From the NCBI GenBank assembly GCA_024364735.1, contig JAGFNQ010005241.1, positions 125,978 through 189,977 on the forward strand: a DNA stretch of 64,000 bases, read 5' to 3'. The first letter of the stretch is position 1. Every line of letters starts with the position of its first letter. The position numbers were made by a program, and so were the translations under genes. Shown one piece after another: positions 35,101 to 46,193 of this stretch. The notes under the pieces were generated by a model that made no database searches, was not told where the DNA came from, and saw nothing but the letters and a program-made list of their open reading frames with translations. Origin of the DNA: Boesenbergia rotunda. Its lineage: Eukaryota; Streptophyta; Magnoliopsida; Zingiberales; Zingiberaceae.

Positions 35101-35315
35101 AGAATTTAATGAAGTATCAAGCTGGCATAAAATGTCATACGAAATTAATACTTTGGCATACTTGATCATTGGAGAATTTAATGAAGTGTCACAAATGAAA
35201 TAAAATACCATACAAAAATGATACTCTTACATATTTGATCATTGGAGAATTTAATTAAGTGTCAATATGACATAAAATGGCATACAAAAATACTATTTTG
35301 AAGAAAGAATTGAAA
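35101..35315 (+). repeat. about 72-bp tandem repeat, three copies
   Basis: AGAATTTAATGAAGTATC-like starts recur at 35101, 35173 and 35246, each followed by an AAATGTCATAC/AAATACCATAC segment. It lies in what would be the kinesin intron. Confidence 0.7.
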
Positions 35316-35373
35316 ATTTAATCATACATGCATCGATATATGAGGTGTTGTAATATGAAAATTACTTTGTAAC

Positions 35374-35745
35374 AAATCTAGCAACAAGCTAGTTCCTAGA
35401 TTGACATTGTTTTGAAGAAATATTAGTTGCCTTGTAATTCAACAATTCTAATCACAATTCTCAAAGAAAAAATAAATCAACTTCTGTTTGATGATCATTA
35501 AAGAATGTAATGTGAGAATAACTTTGTAACAGTGCTGGCAACAAACTAACTTGCAGAATGCATTGTTTTGAAGAAATATTAGCTGCTTAATTCAACAATT
35601 CTAATCACAATTCTCAAAGAAAAAATAAATCAACTTCTGTTTGATGATCATTAAAGAATGTAATGCGAAAATAACTTTGTAACAGTGCTGGCAACAAACT
35701 AGCTTGCAGAATGCATTGTTTTGAAGAATATTATGTCACGTTGTC
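35374..35745 (+). repeat. 153-bp tandem repeat, about 2.4 copies
   Basis: Landmarks CTTCTGTTTGATGATCATT at 35481 and 35634 give the period. TGCATTGTTTTGAAGAA and CAACAATTCTAATCACAATT repeat with it. The copies are almost identical. Confidence 0.82.
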
Positions 35746-35754
35746 TACTGATTC

Positions 35755-38655
35755 TGTCACGCCCCGAGGAGCCGCTCGACCAATACGGATCGGCCAGCTT
35801 CTCCTGCACCCGGCGGACAATTCACTAACTCGAGTCCGGAACACCAAAATAGCGTACAAAACAAGGAAGACGTGCATACCGGTATGACTAACAACAAAGC
35901 CAAAAGACATAAGGCCTCCACGGCACCCAAAAGTACAACCATATCGAATAAGAACACAGCGGAAAAAATATTAAAACGAAAACACAGTACTGACACTCAA
36001 TACAGGAAACTAAAAATCAAAGTAGAACATCTCGACGCGAGGTGATGGGACTGGCAGCTGGACCCTCCTGGCGATCAACCTGAAATAAAAACAAGGAGCT
36101 ACGGGGTGAGTTCATAGAACTCAGCTGATAACTCATATATATGCAGGATAGTCTAAGCTAGCAATAGAGATACAACTATCAAGATATCACAGGTACTATC
36201 CATACTAAATAAAGCAAATCCGAGAAGCAGAACATACATACCAGCGATGCAGGGTCATCAAGACCATGAAAAAGGGTCTCCTGAATGTGCATGTCAATCA
36301 TGTGCAGCAACCACATACAGCAATTGTAAAGAAATACGTATGCACATGGTGCAATGACATGGTCACCTCTGTCGCCGGTCAGACAACGTCACCTGTGTAC
36401 GGGAGGAAGCTGAGCGGGGGCCAACCTCCGGCGTAGAGCTGTGACTCCATCAGTACTCGACCCATCCGGGGGGCCATCCCTACCCCGTGTAATAGAGCGA
36501 TCGAGTAGACGGTATGCTGTCGGCGTAACACCCCTACCCCATGACCTATCCGGGGGGCCATCCCTACCCCAGGTCATCATCCGTAGAACTGGGGGGATAT
36601 CTCTATCTGAGGGTTACACCTACCCCATGTAGTATATATGGGGAAGAGACCTCTCTCTCTCATCTCCTGGTATAAGGGCAACTCAAGGAGGGACCCCTGC
36701 CTGCTACCACGCTCCGGTCCACTAACCCATGAGTGCAAGAGCGGAGCAGCACAGGGCATCCTGCCCATACTCCGACAACCACTACCCATGAGTGGCCGTA
36801 TGGGTAGGTCAGTATGACTGTCGACCTAGCCTACCCAACAATGGGCCCCTGGTCGACAGTGATGCATGGTGCACGATGATGCATGACAGCAGTCACAACA
36901 GCATCCACTATCTAATCCACCTATGCCAACATGATATGCAAGGATCACAGATATATATGCACCATATCCTAGATCCTAGAGGGGGTATAAGTATCACAAT
37001 ATCAGATCTAGTATATATATAGGATCACAGTAACGGAAAACAAGTACACGCAAATAATACCCTATCGCTAATCCTAGCTTATCAAGCATATAAACTATGA
37101 CTATCTAGGAGATAAGTCAGAGGTACCCGCCTCAATATGATGTCGTCCGGTGCGCAAGAACCCCCGTCCAGAAATAAAATCCGCCAATGAAATCCAATCA
37201 AGTCCCTGCGTGCAAATAAACATAGGAATTTAGCTTCAATCTCATACGAGAGTTAGCTAACACATAACAACCTATTTAATCAGGATTAATTAATTCTAAC
37301 CACCAATCCTAATTAAATGAGTCAAGTTTTACTACACAATACACTAAGTCAATCAATTCAACCATCACCAAGCTAAGGACCTAGGTCACCAACCGAATCA
37401 AATTCCCAATCAAAAAGCTGGATCAGAACTGCTCCTACTCCAATTCCATACAAATTTGTGATCCAAGCTTGAGCTACACCTCAATTCTCCAACTGGAACT
37501 CACCTAGAAATCAAGCTGCTACCCACTGTTTCCAGATTCGACTCGAGCAAGAAAACCACACGGCAGGAAGATCAAAACATCATTCGAATACCCAAAACCG
37601 AACCCTCACAAGCTCGAGGAAGCTAGGGAAACCAGAAAAACAAGAACACAGGGTACTTCATTCAAACCCACACGAATAATTCTACAATTTCGAAGTGGAA
37701 ACATAGAATCGAGATCAAACCAACACAAAGATCAGACTTCGAACGCACAAAGTCATCCAAGCTCACCCAACAATCGAAGATCTCACAGAAGCCAACTCAA
37801 GCTAATCAGATCCTAACTGACGACCACCCTATAATCGCAACATCCCAATCAGCGTGATCAATTGGAAACATAGATCAACAGAGAAAACGAAAACAACACT
37901 CAATCACAATCCAAAATCAGAAGGAAACGAGGATCCCCAAATTCGTGCTAAGCTCGCCAAGAGATAAACCATCAACACCGATAACTACACTCGAATTCAT
38001 GATCAACGCATCCACTTACCAAGCCTGGTCGAAGATGAACCCAAGCTGCAGCTCGCGATACTGGATCTAGCTCAGGACCACCGAGTTCAACCCAGATGTG
38101 CCGAGCACAGGCAGAGGAGGAGGATCAGTCGACGCAACCCTAGAATCGCCAATCAACCTTGAAATCAATCGAAGCAAAAAGGCAAGAAGTAAACACGCAT
38201 CGACCTCAACTCACCTTCAATCGGACACGGCCGCAGCAAGCCCTAAGTCCGGCGACTACCTCACGCTTCCGTGAAGGCTCCCAATCCCCTGGAACTCAAG
38301 ATCGAAGAAGAGGAAGGAATCCTTTCTCTCGATCCGAGCACGCATCCGGCCACAGAAGAAGAAGAAGGAGAAGAAGAAGAACGACCCCAAATCGAAGGCT
38401 AGGGCAGAATCGGAGTCGTAATCGCCGTCCGGAAGGCACAAAGGCGTCGACGTCGGCGACCAGCGTGCGTCGGAGGAGAGAAGATGAGGAAGAAGGGAGA
38501 AGGAATGTCGCGGCTCGCGATTGCCACGGGGAAGAGGCGTCGACTTAAGTGCCCTAGCCTTTTTCCCAGTTTAGCCCCTCCCTTTCTAAACTCTCAACTG
38601 AGCCCTTATTTATAGGATTTTTACAACAAACCCCCTAAAGTTTGGGTATTTAACA
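35755..38655 (-). mobile_element. 2.9-kb solo LTR (gypsy-like), no target duplication
   Basis: The plus strand runs TGTCACGCCCC...GGTATTTAACA. On the minus strand it therefore starts TGTTAAATACCC and ends GGGGCGTGACA, a common terminus of plant Ty3/gypsy LTRs. A minus-strand TATA-like CCTATAAATAAG lies about 40 bp inside the 5' end. It contains no coding domains; the frames at 38159-38548 and 35757-35996 are unsupported. Flanking 5-mers differ (GATTC at 35750-35754, GAACG at 38656-38660). The left flank is kinesin intron and the right flank is the middle of a copia gag. Confidence 0.72.
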
Positions 38656-41600
38656 GAACGAGTCAAGGAAGCGAAAGTGCAAACCTTGAAGACTCACTTC
38701 GAGGCAATTCGCATGAAAGACGGGGAGTCAGTGGACGATTTCGCTATGAAATTAACATCAATAGTGACAAGTATTCGCTCGTTGGGGGAGAAGATGGAGG
38801 AAATTTCCGTCGTGAAAAAATTCCTTCGAGCCGTACCACAAAGATACATGCAGATCGTCACCGCAATCGAGCAATTCGGTGATCTCAAAAACATGACCGT
38901 CGAGGAAGTCGTAGGTCGCCTCAAGGTCCACGAGGAGAGACTTCGTGGTTACGGAGACCGAGAGGAGGAGAAGCATCTTTTGCTCACGCATGAAGAATGG
39001 AAGTTACGGATGAAGAAAAACGAAGAAGCTGATTTGTTTTCAAACCCATTGGGTCGCACCGGCAATGGTGGAGATAGCCGAGGTCGTGGCAAAGGCCGAG
39101 GACGAGGGCGAGGTCGAGGCCGAGGTGACAGTTCATCTCGACAAGAATACACCAAACCCCGCAAAGACAAGAGCACAGTTAAGTGTTATGCTTGTCAAAA
39201 GTACGGGCACTACGCGTCCGAGTGCCGTAACAAAAAGCCCGACGAGGAAGCAAACCTCACAACCCTCCATGACGAAGAGCCATCATTGATGTTCATTGAG
39301 GGAGTGGCGAATCCTTTGCCCGAGGATGAAGAGACGAACCTCGAAGATAAGGATGACCAAGAGCACGCACATCAATCGGCTAAGGAGGAACCCGAGGTTG
39401 TGATGCTTAATGAAGAGAAAGTCATGGCGAACCTTCTCGCAAGTGGCGAGGAGTTTAATCACACCAATGTGTGGTATCTTGACAATGGAGCAAGCAACCA
39501 TATGACGGGCCATCGAGAGATGTTCAATGAACTCGACGAGAAAATCACGGGCAATGTGAAGTTTGGAGATGGCTCACTCGTGGAGATCAAGGGACGAGGA
39601 TCTATCTTATTCCAATGCAAGAATGGAGATCACCGACTAATAACCAAGGTATATTACATTCCAAAACTGAAAAGTAATATCATAAGTCTTGGTCAGATGA
39701 CAGAAGAAGGAAGTACGATCATCTTAGTCGGATCGCTCTTGAAAATGTTCGACCGAAATGGCGTCCTGTTAATGAAGGTGGAGAAATCACAAAATCGGTT
39801 GTATAAGATTTCCCTCGAGACGAGTCAACCCGCTTCTCTATTAACGTTGCTAGGAGATCCGGCTTGGTTATGGCATGCGAGGCTTGGGCACGTAAACTTT
39901 TATGCTCTCAATTTCAAAAGGTTGGAACCGCCAACCCAGCGGCCCCCTGGTCTCTGCCCCACAAGTGTCCAGAGGGGGTAAATCACGGTGAATGCTGGGC
40001 AGGCCAAGACACCCAGGCGCGAGGGAACTTTTATGCTCTCAAGATGATGGGGGAGAAGGAGATGGCTATAGGGCTGCCTAAGATCACACGCCCCAACCAA
40101 GTGTGTGAGAGTTGCATGATTGCAAAGCAGTCAAGGCTGCCATTCCCTGCTCAAGCCAACTTCCGTGCCGATAATCTCTTACAACTTGTGCACGCAGATC
40201 TGTGTGGTCCAATCACCCCGACATCACTCACCGGTAACAAGTATTTTCTATTACTTATTGATGATCATAGTCGTTGGATGTGGGTGTACATATTCAAAGA
40301 AAAGGGAGAAGCCTTTGAAGCATTTAAGAAGTTTAAAAGGCTCGTGGAGAACAAGTCGGAGCACAAGCTGAAGACTCTTCGAACTGATCGTGGTGGCGAG
40401 TTCACATCCCATAAGTTCACGGAATTCTATAAAGAAGAGGGAGTCGAGCGTCATCTCACAGCACCATACACACCTCAACAAAATGGTGTGGTGGAGAGGA
40501 GAAATCGCACCGTAATGGCTACCGCGAGGAGTTTGCTCAAGAGTATGTTAGTTCCGGCAAACCTCTGGGGGGAAGTGGTACGACATGCAGTTTATCTCTT
40601 AAACCGTTTGCCGACAAAGGTACTAGGAGATTGCACCCCTTACCAAGCTTGGTTCGGCAAACGACCTCATTTGGAGCATTTAAGAGTATTCGGATGTACC
40701 GCACATGTGAAGGTTGCAGGTCCACATCTCAAGAAGCTAGATGATCGAAGTCGAGCAATGGTGTATCTTGGCGTCGAAGAGGGAAGTAAAGCACATAGAT
40801 TTCTCGATCCACCACGGAAAAAAATCTTTGTGAGCAGAGACGCCGTGTTTGAAGAGGAGAAGAAGTGGGAATGGTGCAACCATGATGACGAGGCTGTACA
40901 AAACTATGTGGAGTTCGGAATCCTACAAGATGACGGAGGTTTAGCAGAATTGACGCCACCAACAAGTCCGCATTCGACATCGCCGATGACTCCAGTAGAA
41001 ATGCCAAACTCTTCTCAACAGCAAGACAACTCGGGCAGATCCACAACTGAAGATGCTCCCAGGAAATTCCGCTCACTCATCGACATCTACGCGGAGGCAC
41101 CACGAGTAGAGATGGATCTTGATGAATTATTGTTGCTCACTACCGACGAACCAACAACATATCACGAGGCAGCATCTAAGGAGGCGTGGAATGAGGCCAT
41201 GCGAAAAGAGCTCGAGTCCATCGAGAAGAACAAGACATGGGCACTCACCGACTTGCCACCTGGTCACAAACTCATCGGGTTGAAGTGGGTATACAAGTTG
41301 AAAAGAGACAGCAAAGGCAACATCCTTAAGCACAAAGCACGATTGGTAGCGAAAGGTTATGTGCAGAAGCAAGGAGTTGACTTTGAAGATGTATTTGCAC
41401 CGGTGGCAAGACTCGACACCATCAGGTTAATCCTTGCTCTCGCTGCTCATCGTGGATGGGAGATTCAACACTTAGACGTCAAATCGGCATTCCTCAATGG
41501 AGATCTTGAGGAAGAAGTCTATGTCGCTCAACCTGAAGGTTTTATAGTCAAGACCAAAGAACACAAAGTGTACAAGCTGTCCAAGGCTCTCTACGGTTTA

Positions 41601-42692
41601 CGCCAAGCACCAAGGGCGTGGAATATACGTCTCAACAAGAGTATGGTGAGTCTTGGTTTTGTGAAGTGCTCTCAAGAACAAGCCGTTTATACAAGGAGAT
41701 ATGAAGAAGAAGTACTCATCGTCGGAGTATACGTCGATGATCTAATCGTGACGGGATCCAGTAGTGTTAGTATAAAGAGATTCAAGCAGCAAATGATGAA
41801 TGAATTCGAGATGAGTGATCTCGGGTTGCTCTCATACTACCTTGGTATCGAGGTGGAACAAAAGGAAGACTGTATCATAGTAAAGCAATCAACCTATGCA
41901 AAGAAGGTGTTGGAACAGTTCGCAATGGCAGATTGCAACCCGAGCCAGTATCCAATGGAAGCAAAGGTGAAGTTCGGCAAGGATGCGGCAGGAACCTTTG
42001 TGAATCCCACTGAGTATAGGCGTGTCATCGGGTGTCTCAGATATTTGACTCACACTCGACCTGATATCTCATATGCGGTCGGCATGGTGAGTCGTTACAT
42101 GGAACAACCTACTACTCTACACCAACAAGCGGTGAAACATATTCTCCGCTACGTGAAGGGTACGACGAGCTTCGGGATTCAGTACAAAAGAGGACAAGGC
42201 ACTGAAAAACTTATCGGTTTCACTGACAGCGATCTAGCTGGTGATATAGATGGTAGGAAAAGTACTGGAGGAATGGTATTTTATCTTAACGAGAATCTAA
42301 TCACTTGGCAATCTCAAAAACAGCGAACCGTTGCTCTATCATCCTGTGAGGCGGAGTTCATGGTAGCCACTGCGGCATCATGCCAAGCACTGTGGTTGAG
42401 AAGTTTGTTGAGCGAGGTGACCGGAAGCGAGCCAAAGCCGGTAATTCTCTATGTCGACAACAAATCTGCAATTGCATTGATAAAGAACCCGATGTTTCAT
42501 GGACGCAGCAAACACATCGACACTCGCTTCCATTTTGTCCGCGAGTGTGTCGAGAACCGACAGATCATCGTGGAGTTCGTAAGCACCAGAGAACAACATG
42601 CGGATATTCTCACCAATGCTCTATCAAGAGTAAAATTTTTGGAGATGCGAGAGCTGCTCGGAGTAAAGAACCTCGAACCAAATCAAGCTTAA
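38656..42692 (+). pseudogene. copia gag-pol, nearly intact except 5' truncation and a SINE frameshift
   Basis: Gag (UBN2-type) enters in frame at ERVKEAKVQTLK. An RGRGKGRGRGRG-rich stretch precedes the knuckle CYACQKYGHYASEC near 39190. Protease has WYLDNGASNHMTG (39473), with Asn replacing the usual Ser/Thr-flanking residue of the D-S/T-G triad (D-N-G). The pre-integrase HARLGH is followed by the SINE, after which CESCMIAKQ resumes. The integrase core shows HADLCGPI, LLIDDHSRWMWVY and LRTDRGGEF...QQNGVVERRNRT. Reverse transcriptase has ARLVAKGYVQKQGVDF, LDVKSAFLNGDLEEEVYV and VYVDDLIVTG. RNase H has TDSDLAGDIDGRKSTGG, LSSCEAEFM and YVDNKSAI. The stop at 42690-42692 lies next to the polypurine tract. 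The SINE and its duplication add 131 bp, shifting frame, so the element cannot make an uninterrupted polyprotein. Confidence 0.92.
39912..40025 (-). mobile_element. 5'-truncated SINE inside copia integrase, with 17-bp TSD
   Basis: It is flanked by AACTTTTATGCTCTCAA at 39895-39911 and 40026-40042. Its reverse complement matches the 3' part of the SINE at 57020-57253 (CTCGCGCCTGAGTGTCTTAG, CCCAGCATTCACCGTGATTT, GGGGCAGAGACCAGGGG, GCGGTTCCAACCTTTTTGAAA). The tRNA-related head is missing. Target duplication and 3' anchoring show retroposition by target-primed reverse transcription. Confidence 0.93.
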
Positions 42693-42700
42693 GGGGGAGA
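42691..42700 (+). other. polypurine tract
   Basis: AAGGGGGAGA lies directly before the 3' LTR and overlaps the gag-pol stop. It is the plus-strand primer site for reverse transcription. Confidence 0.88.
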
Positions 42701-42701
42701 T

Positions 42702-42920
42702 TGTGAGTCTAAGCCTGATATAATGATGGAGTAGTTACAAAGAGGAAGTTATTTTGGAAGTTATTGGAAGCTATGGCGGTTACATTTTCTATTTAAATAG
42801 GATGCTAATTGTAACTTTGAAGAAAAGTGAATTGTAATTTCATCTTAATATTATTTCCAGATTTGTTCTTTTCCTTTCTTCACTTGTGTTCTACGAAGAT
42901 CCATTCAGTTGAAACCAACA
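42702..42920 (+). repeat. 3' LTR of the truncated copia element
   Basis: The 219-bp LTR runs TGTGAGTCTAAGCC...GAAACCAACA, with a TATA-like CTATTTAAATAGG near 42785-42800. The LTR is short, as in Ale/Retrofit-like copia lineages. The right flank GCGAC would be the target duplication, but the left copy has been lost with the 5' end. Confidence 0.85.
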
Positions 42921-43110
42921 GCGACGGCGGAAGATAACCGGGAAAGCCACAAAAGTGCGTGCAGATGGAGGCGGCGAGTTTGGGGATGGAAGGGGCGCTA
43001 GTAGAGTAGTGACAGCAGAGGTCGATGGAGGCGGAAGCGGACGCCGTGACGCCGACGACGCCGTCGATAGGCGCCACCTCCTTCATATTGCACCGGTGGC
43101 GGGCGTCCAT
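42921..43110 (-). pseudogene. unrecognised GC-rich coding fragment cut by the copia element
   Basis: On the minus strand a frame opens with ATG at 43110 (MDARHRCNMKEVAPIDGVVG) and continues Ala/Ser-rich (TASASASIDLCC, PSIPKLAASICTHFCG) until the LTR border at 42920, where the reading leaves genuine sequence. Its GC content is far above the flanks, as in first exons of monocot genes. I do not recognise the protein. It may be the start of a host gene interrupted by the copia insertion; the remainder would have been on the other side of that element and is not seen. Confidence 0.4.
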
Positions 43111-43428
43111 CTGTTTCGGTGGATATGTTAATTTCCAGAGAATAATAATTATATACAACTCGAGATTGCATATTTGTATTCCCCTGGTGATTTGAAAATT
43201 TACTGATAAATTGAATAAATAAAATAATTCTTGATAGCAAAAAAGAAATAAAAAGATTTTTTATATTATTAGTTTGATTATAAGGAAAAATTAATGTCGT
43301 GAGAGGAGTGGAGGAGATGAAAGATACATGGAGCCAATGTTGACTAAATGTGGAATAATTAGTATATATTATATTGGATTTGACTATGGAGGATTTTTTT
43401 TATTGGAACAAATTAAAAACACAAAAAT
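43111..43428. other. AT-rich spacer
   Basis: No gene or repeat border was recognised. It would be the upstream region of the minus-strand fragment ending at 43110. Confidence 0.4.
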
Positions 43429-44474
43429 GGGAAAATTCCTTAAAATATCCCTAAACTTTCAATCGAGTCCAAATTATATCCCTAAAGTTTGTTCGGACCC
43501 ATTTACGTCCCTCTTGTTTTATAAAGTATCCCAAATATATCCCTACCGTCAACTCTTCGTTATCTATAACAGAATTTCTGTCACGTGAGGCGAACGTGAG
43601 AGAACATCTGTTCTTGGCAACGGAATGGGCGCATCGAACCAGTACTTCGCGCCTGCTACAAAACTTCTCCCTTACTTCGCCTGCTCTGCTCCTTCTGTCC
43701 CAATACGATCAGGAGCTGTCGAAGCTGTCCCTGAGAAAGAAATGGTGTTCCACCACTTGGGCAAGTACCTTCTTCACCCCACCAACGCCGTTTGGGGCTA
43801 CGTGACGAGGTACTACGAGGCCTATTTAGCCAGCGCGAAGGATCGAGTGGGGATTTAGCCAGCGCGAAGGATCATTAACTGTACGATGAAAGAAGGCATC
43901 TTGCCGGAGACTAAACTGGAAACGCCGGCGAGCTCCTTGACGGCGATGGGAACAAAGCCAAAGGCTGTGCTAGTGACCAGCCTCCAGACTGCGTACTCCG
44001 AGATGTTGCAGGCCATGTACTACGAGCGGGCGATGGCAACCGGCGAGGTGGTGGGCGTGTTCCAGCCAAGCCACGATGAGTTGCAGCGGACGGAGCGGCA
44101 GGGCCACAACGCCAAGGCGCTGGCGGAGTTTTACCTGCTGATCTTCAGCCACACGCTGGTGACGAGCGCCTTCTCCACGTTCGGGTACGTGGCGCAAAGT
44201 TTTGTAGAGGCGAGTAACCAGGCGAAGTAAGGGCGAAGTTTTGTTGCAGGCGCGAAGTACTGGTTCGATGCGCTCATTCCGTTGCCAAAGAACAGATTTT
44301 ATCTCATGTTCGTCTCACGTGACAGAGATTCTGTTATAAATAACGAAGAGTTGACGGTAGGGATATATTTGGGATACTTTATAAAACAAGAGGGACGTAA
44401 ATGAGTCCGAACAAACTTTAGGGATATAATTTAGACTCGATTGAAACTTTAGGGATATTTTAAGGAATTTTCCC
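43429..44474. mobile_element. pack-MULE with about 255-bp TIRs and 10-bp TSD
   Basis: The ends GGGAAAATTCC and GGAATTTTCCC open near-identical inverted repeats of about 255 bp (43429-43683 and 44220-44474). Both sides are flanked by ACACAAAAAT (43419-43428 and 44475-44484). Long TIRs and a 9-10-bp duplication are the hallmarks of Mutator-like elements. No transposase is present; instead a piece of a fucosyltransferase gene fills the interior, which defines a pack-MULE. The similarity of the two TIRs and the perfect TSD suggest recent movement. Confidence 0.93.
43684..44230 (+). pseudogene. captured xyloglucan fucosyltransferase (GT37) C-terminal fragment
   Basis: The first part reads VFHHLGKYLLHPTNAVWGYV and TRYYEAYLASAKDRVGI, the second (43886-44230) KAVLVTSLQTAYSEMLQAMY, TGEVVGVFQPSHDELQRTE and VTSAFSTFGYVAQ. 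These are conserved C-terminal blocks of plant GT37 fucosyltransferases, Golgi enzymes that add fucose to xyloglucan or arabinogalactan side chains. A 20-bp tandem micro-duplication of TTTAGCCAGCGCGAAGGATC (about 43826-43874) introduces a stop between the two parts. The N-terminal two thirds are missing and the reading ends inside the right TIR. It is a gene fragment carried by the MULE and not a working enzyme, though a transcript is possible. Confidence 0.88.
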
Positions 44475-44484
44475 ACACAAAAAT

Positions 44485-45251
44485 AGAGTCAGGATATATT
44501 TACATGATTGGTGGCTAATGGAATAATATAAAAAGTATACTAATTTGATTCCACGTTCGACATAATATAATAATTTATTTTATTCAATGTTTGACTAAAA
44601 TATAACATGTTTTTTATTAACTTGGCTAACCTATAATTAGTATTTTTGTTTGTATATCAAACTTATCTATTTTGCTTATTTATTTATTTTTTTAATTTAG
44701 CTAGTTCATCCAATTTGCTCAATTTATTTGATCTAATGAATTTATGTGATTCATTTGGTCTATCTATATCTATCTAACTTGTTTAATTAGTCTATTTGAT
44801 TTATCCTCGCTCAATTCACTAGCTAGTTTGTTTCGGGAGCTCAATCAATATTGTTCATATTATTTTCAATTTGCTCAATATGTTTGGTTGATCATATTCC
44901 TCTAACTCATTTTGTGAGATTCTTTTCGTTTTTTAGTTAGTCAACCTATTTATCTATGATGATTACATTTATTAGAGATGATTTCAATTGAAATTGTTCA
45001 TATAAAACTTCACTGATTTGACTAAATAACAACTTAGATGAGGTTGGTTCCGGTAGCTGACACTTGGGGCTACTATCACTGAGCTGAACCCTACGAATAT
45101 ATTCCTTCATTAAACAAGTCCATTCATTTAACACACAATATCTAGCAAAGCAAAGATTGAACGTGGAAAAGCAGTTTAAGATCATCCTAATTAAAGCACA
45201 AAACAATTACTACTTCAAATTTAATAAGATATATATATATATATATATATA
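44485..45251. other. AT-rich intergenic stretch ending in an (AT)n tract
   Basis: No gene was found. An AT dinucleotide run at about 45229-45251 is the insertion target of the following gypsy element. Confidence 0.6.
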
Positions 45252-46149
45252 TAATCCGGGCGTATGATTTTTAGAAAGATCGAAAGCTCGGTCGGGTTCG
45301 ATCGTCGATCCGAACCGGTAGTAAATAGGCCGGGCCAAAGGTCGGCCATCCGAGGTCGGGACCCTCGAGGTCGGTCGTTCGAGGTCGAGACCCTTGAGGT
45401 CGATCATCCGAGATCGGGACCCTCGAGGTCGGTCGTTCGAGGTCGAGACCCTCGAGGTCGGTCGTTCGAGGTCGAGACCCTCGAGGTCGATCATCCGAGA
45501 TCGGGACCCTCGAGGTCGGTCGTCGGAGGCCAGGATCCTCGAGGTCAGTCGTCCGAGGTCGGGATCCTCGAGGTCGGGATCCTCGAGGTCGGTCATCCGA
45601 GATCGGGACCCTTGAGATTGGTCGTCCTAAGGTCGGGTACTCGGGACCGTGACCCGAGGTCTGGCACTCGGGGTTGGTCATCCGAGGCCGAGCACTCGGG
45701 GTCCGTCATCCGAGATCCGGCCCTCATGAGCGTTTTGAAGATGGTCGATCGATCATAAGCTGTCCTTATCAATATTCAGAAGGCGACCGCCTCCGCGTAA
45801 TCATTGCCTGGCATGGCCGCCTAAAGTTAATGGGGAACGGAAAAGACAACTCCGACATGGTGTCAGGCGGCTGTGACAGTTTCACAATACTAATGTGGCT
45901 GTCGCTATCGTAATCTGTCGATTGATCTTCTCTTAATGAGACGTGACAGCTCACACGTGGGAAGACCCTTTCTTCCCCCTATATAAACCCCATTTGAACT
46001 TCAGAGAGGGGCTCGCTGCCATTTTACAACCACTCCACCATATTGAGAGATTTGTTTCGGTCCGACCTCCCAAGCTATAGCAGACTGGGTCGGCTTGGTT
46101 AGACCGAGTCATCCGAGGGAAAACCGATCTTCGCTTGTCGACAGGATTA
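45252..46149 (+). repeat. 5' LTR of the gag-pro gypsy element
   Basis: It pairs with 48662-49573. Its terminal TG and CA are changed to TA and TA by G-to-A and C-to-T transitions. A TATA box (CTATATAAACC) lies near 45978-45988. The block 45350-45640 is a tandem array of about 29-bp GAGGTCGGTCGTTCGAGGTC-type units. Confidence 0.92.
45350..45640 (+). repeat. 29-bp tandem repeat array in the 5' LTR
   Basis: About ten units contain CCTCGAGGTCGGTCGTTCGA or CCTTGAGGTCGATCATCCGA variants. Each has a CTCGAG palindrome. The matching array in the 3' LTR (about 48760-49050) differs in unit order and number. Confidence 0.85.
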
Positions 46150-46153
46150 AATT

Positions 46154-46170
46154 TGGCGCCGTCTGTGGGA
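46154..46170 (+). other. gypsy primer-binding site
   Basis: TGGCGCCGTCTGTGGGA lies four bases after the 5' LTR. It has the form of plant gypsy primer sites of the TGGCGCC type. Confidence 0.75.
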
Positions 46171-46193
46171 ATCTGCCTGATCGAAAGCCGAAG

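Larger units (their letters stand above)
38656..42920 (+). mobile_element. 5'-truncated Ty1/copia element with its 3' LTR
   Basis: It begins abruptly inside gag at the LTR border and runs through protease, integrase, reverse transcriptase and RNase H to a polypurine tract (42691-42700) and a 219-bp 3' LTR. The 5' LTR, primer site and roughly the first third of gag are missing. Apart from a SINE insertion at 39912-40042 the reading frame is intact, so the element was young when it was hit. Confidence 0.92.

Noticed and set aside
38159..38548. 129-codon Arg-rich plus-strand frame
   Set aside because: It lies in the GAAGAA/CGG-rich part of a solo LTR, has no homology features and runs against the LTR's own minus orientation.
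39864..40100. Methionine start for an independent 942-codon protein at 39864
   Set aside because: The first part is out-of-frame copia and SINE sequence. The true reading resumes after the 17-bp duplication near 40026, so this is one gag-pol split by an insertion.
43625..44230. Functional fucosyltransferase gene
   Set aside because: Only C-terminal blocks are present, a micro-duplication adds a stop and the ends lie in MULE terminal repeats.
45247..45251. Strong claim of a TSD for the gypsy element at 45252-49573
   Set aside because: ATATA matches on both sides, but the left flank is an AT repeat, so the match is consistent with a duplication without proving it.
45264..45758. 164-codon plus-strand frame and overlapping minus-strand frames in the gypsy LTR
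   Set aside because: They are translations of the 29-bp GAGGTCGG tandem repeat in several frames at once; the same occurs in the other LTR.
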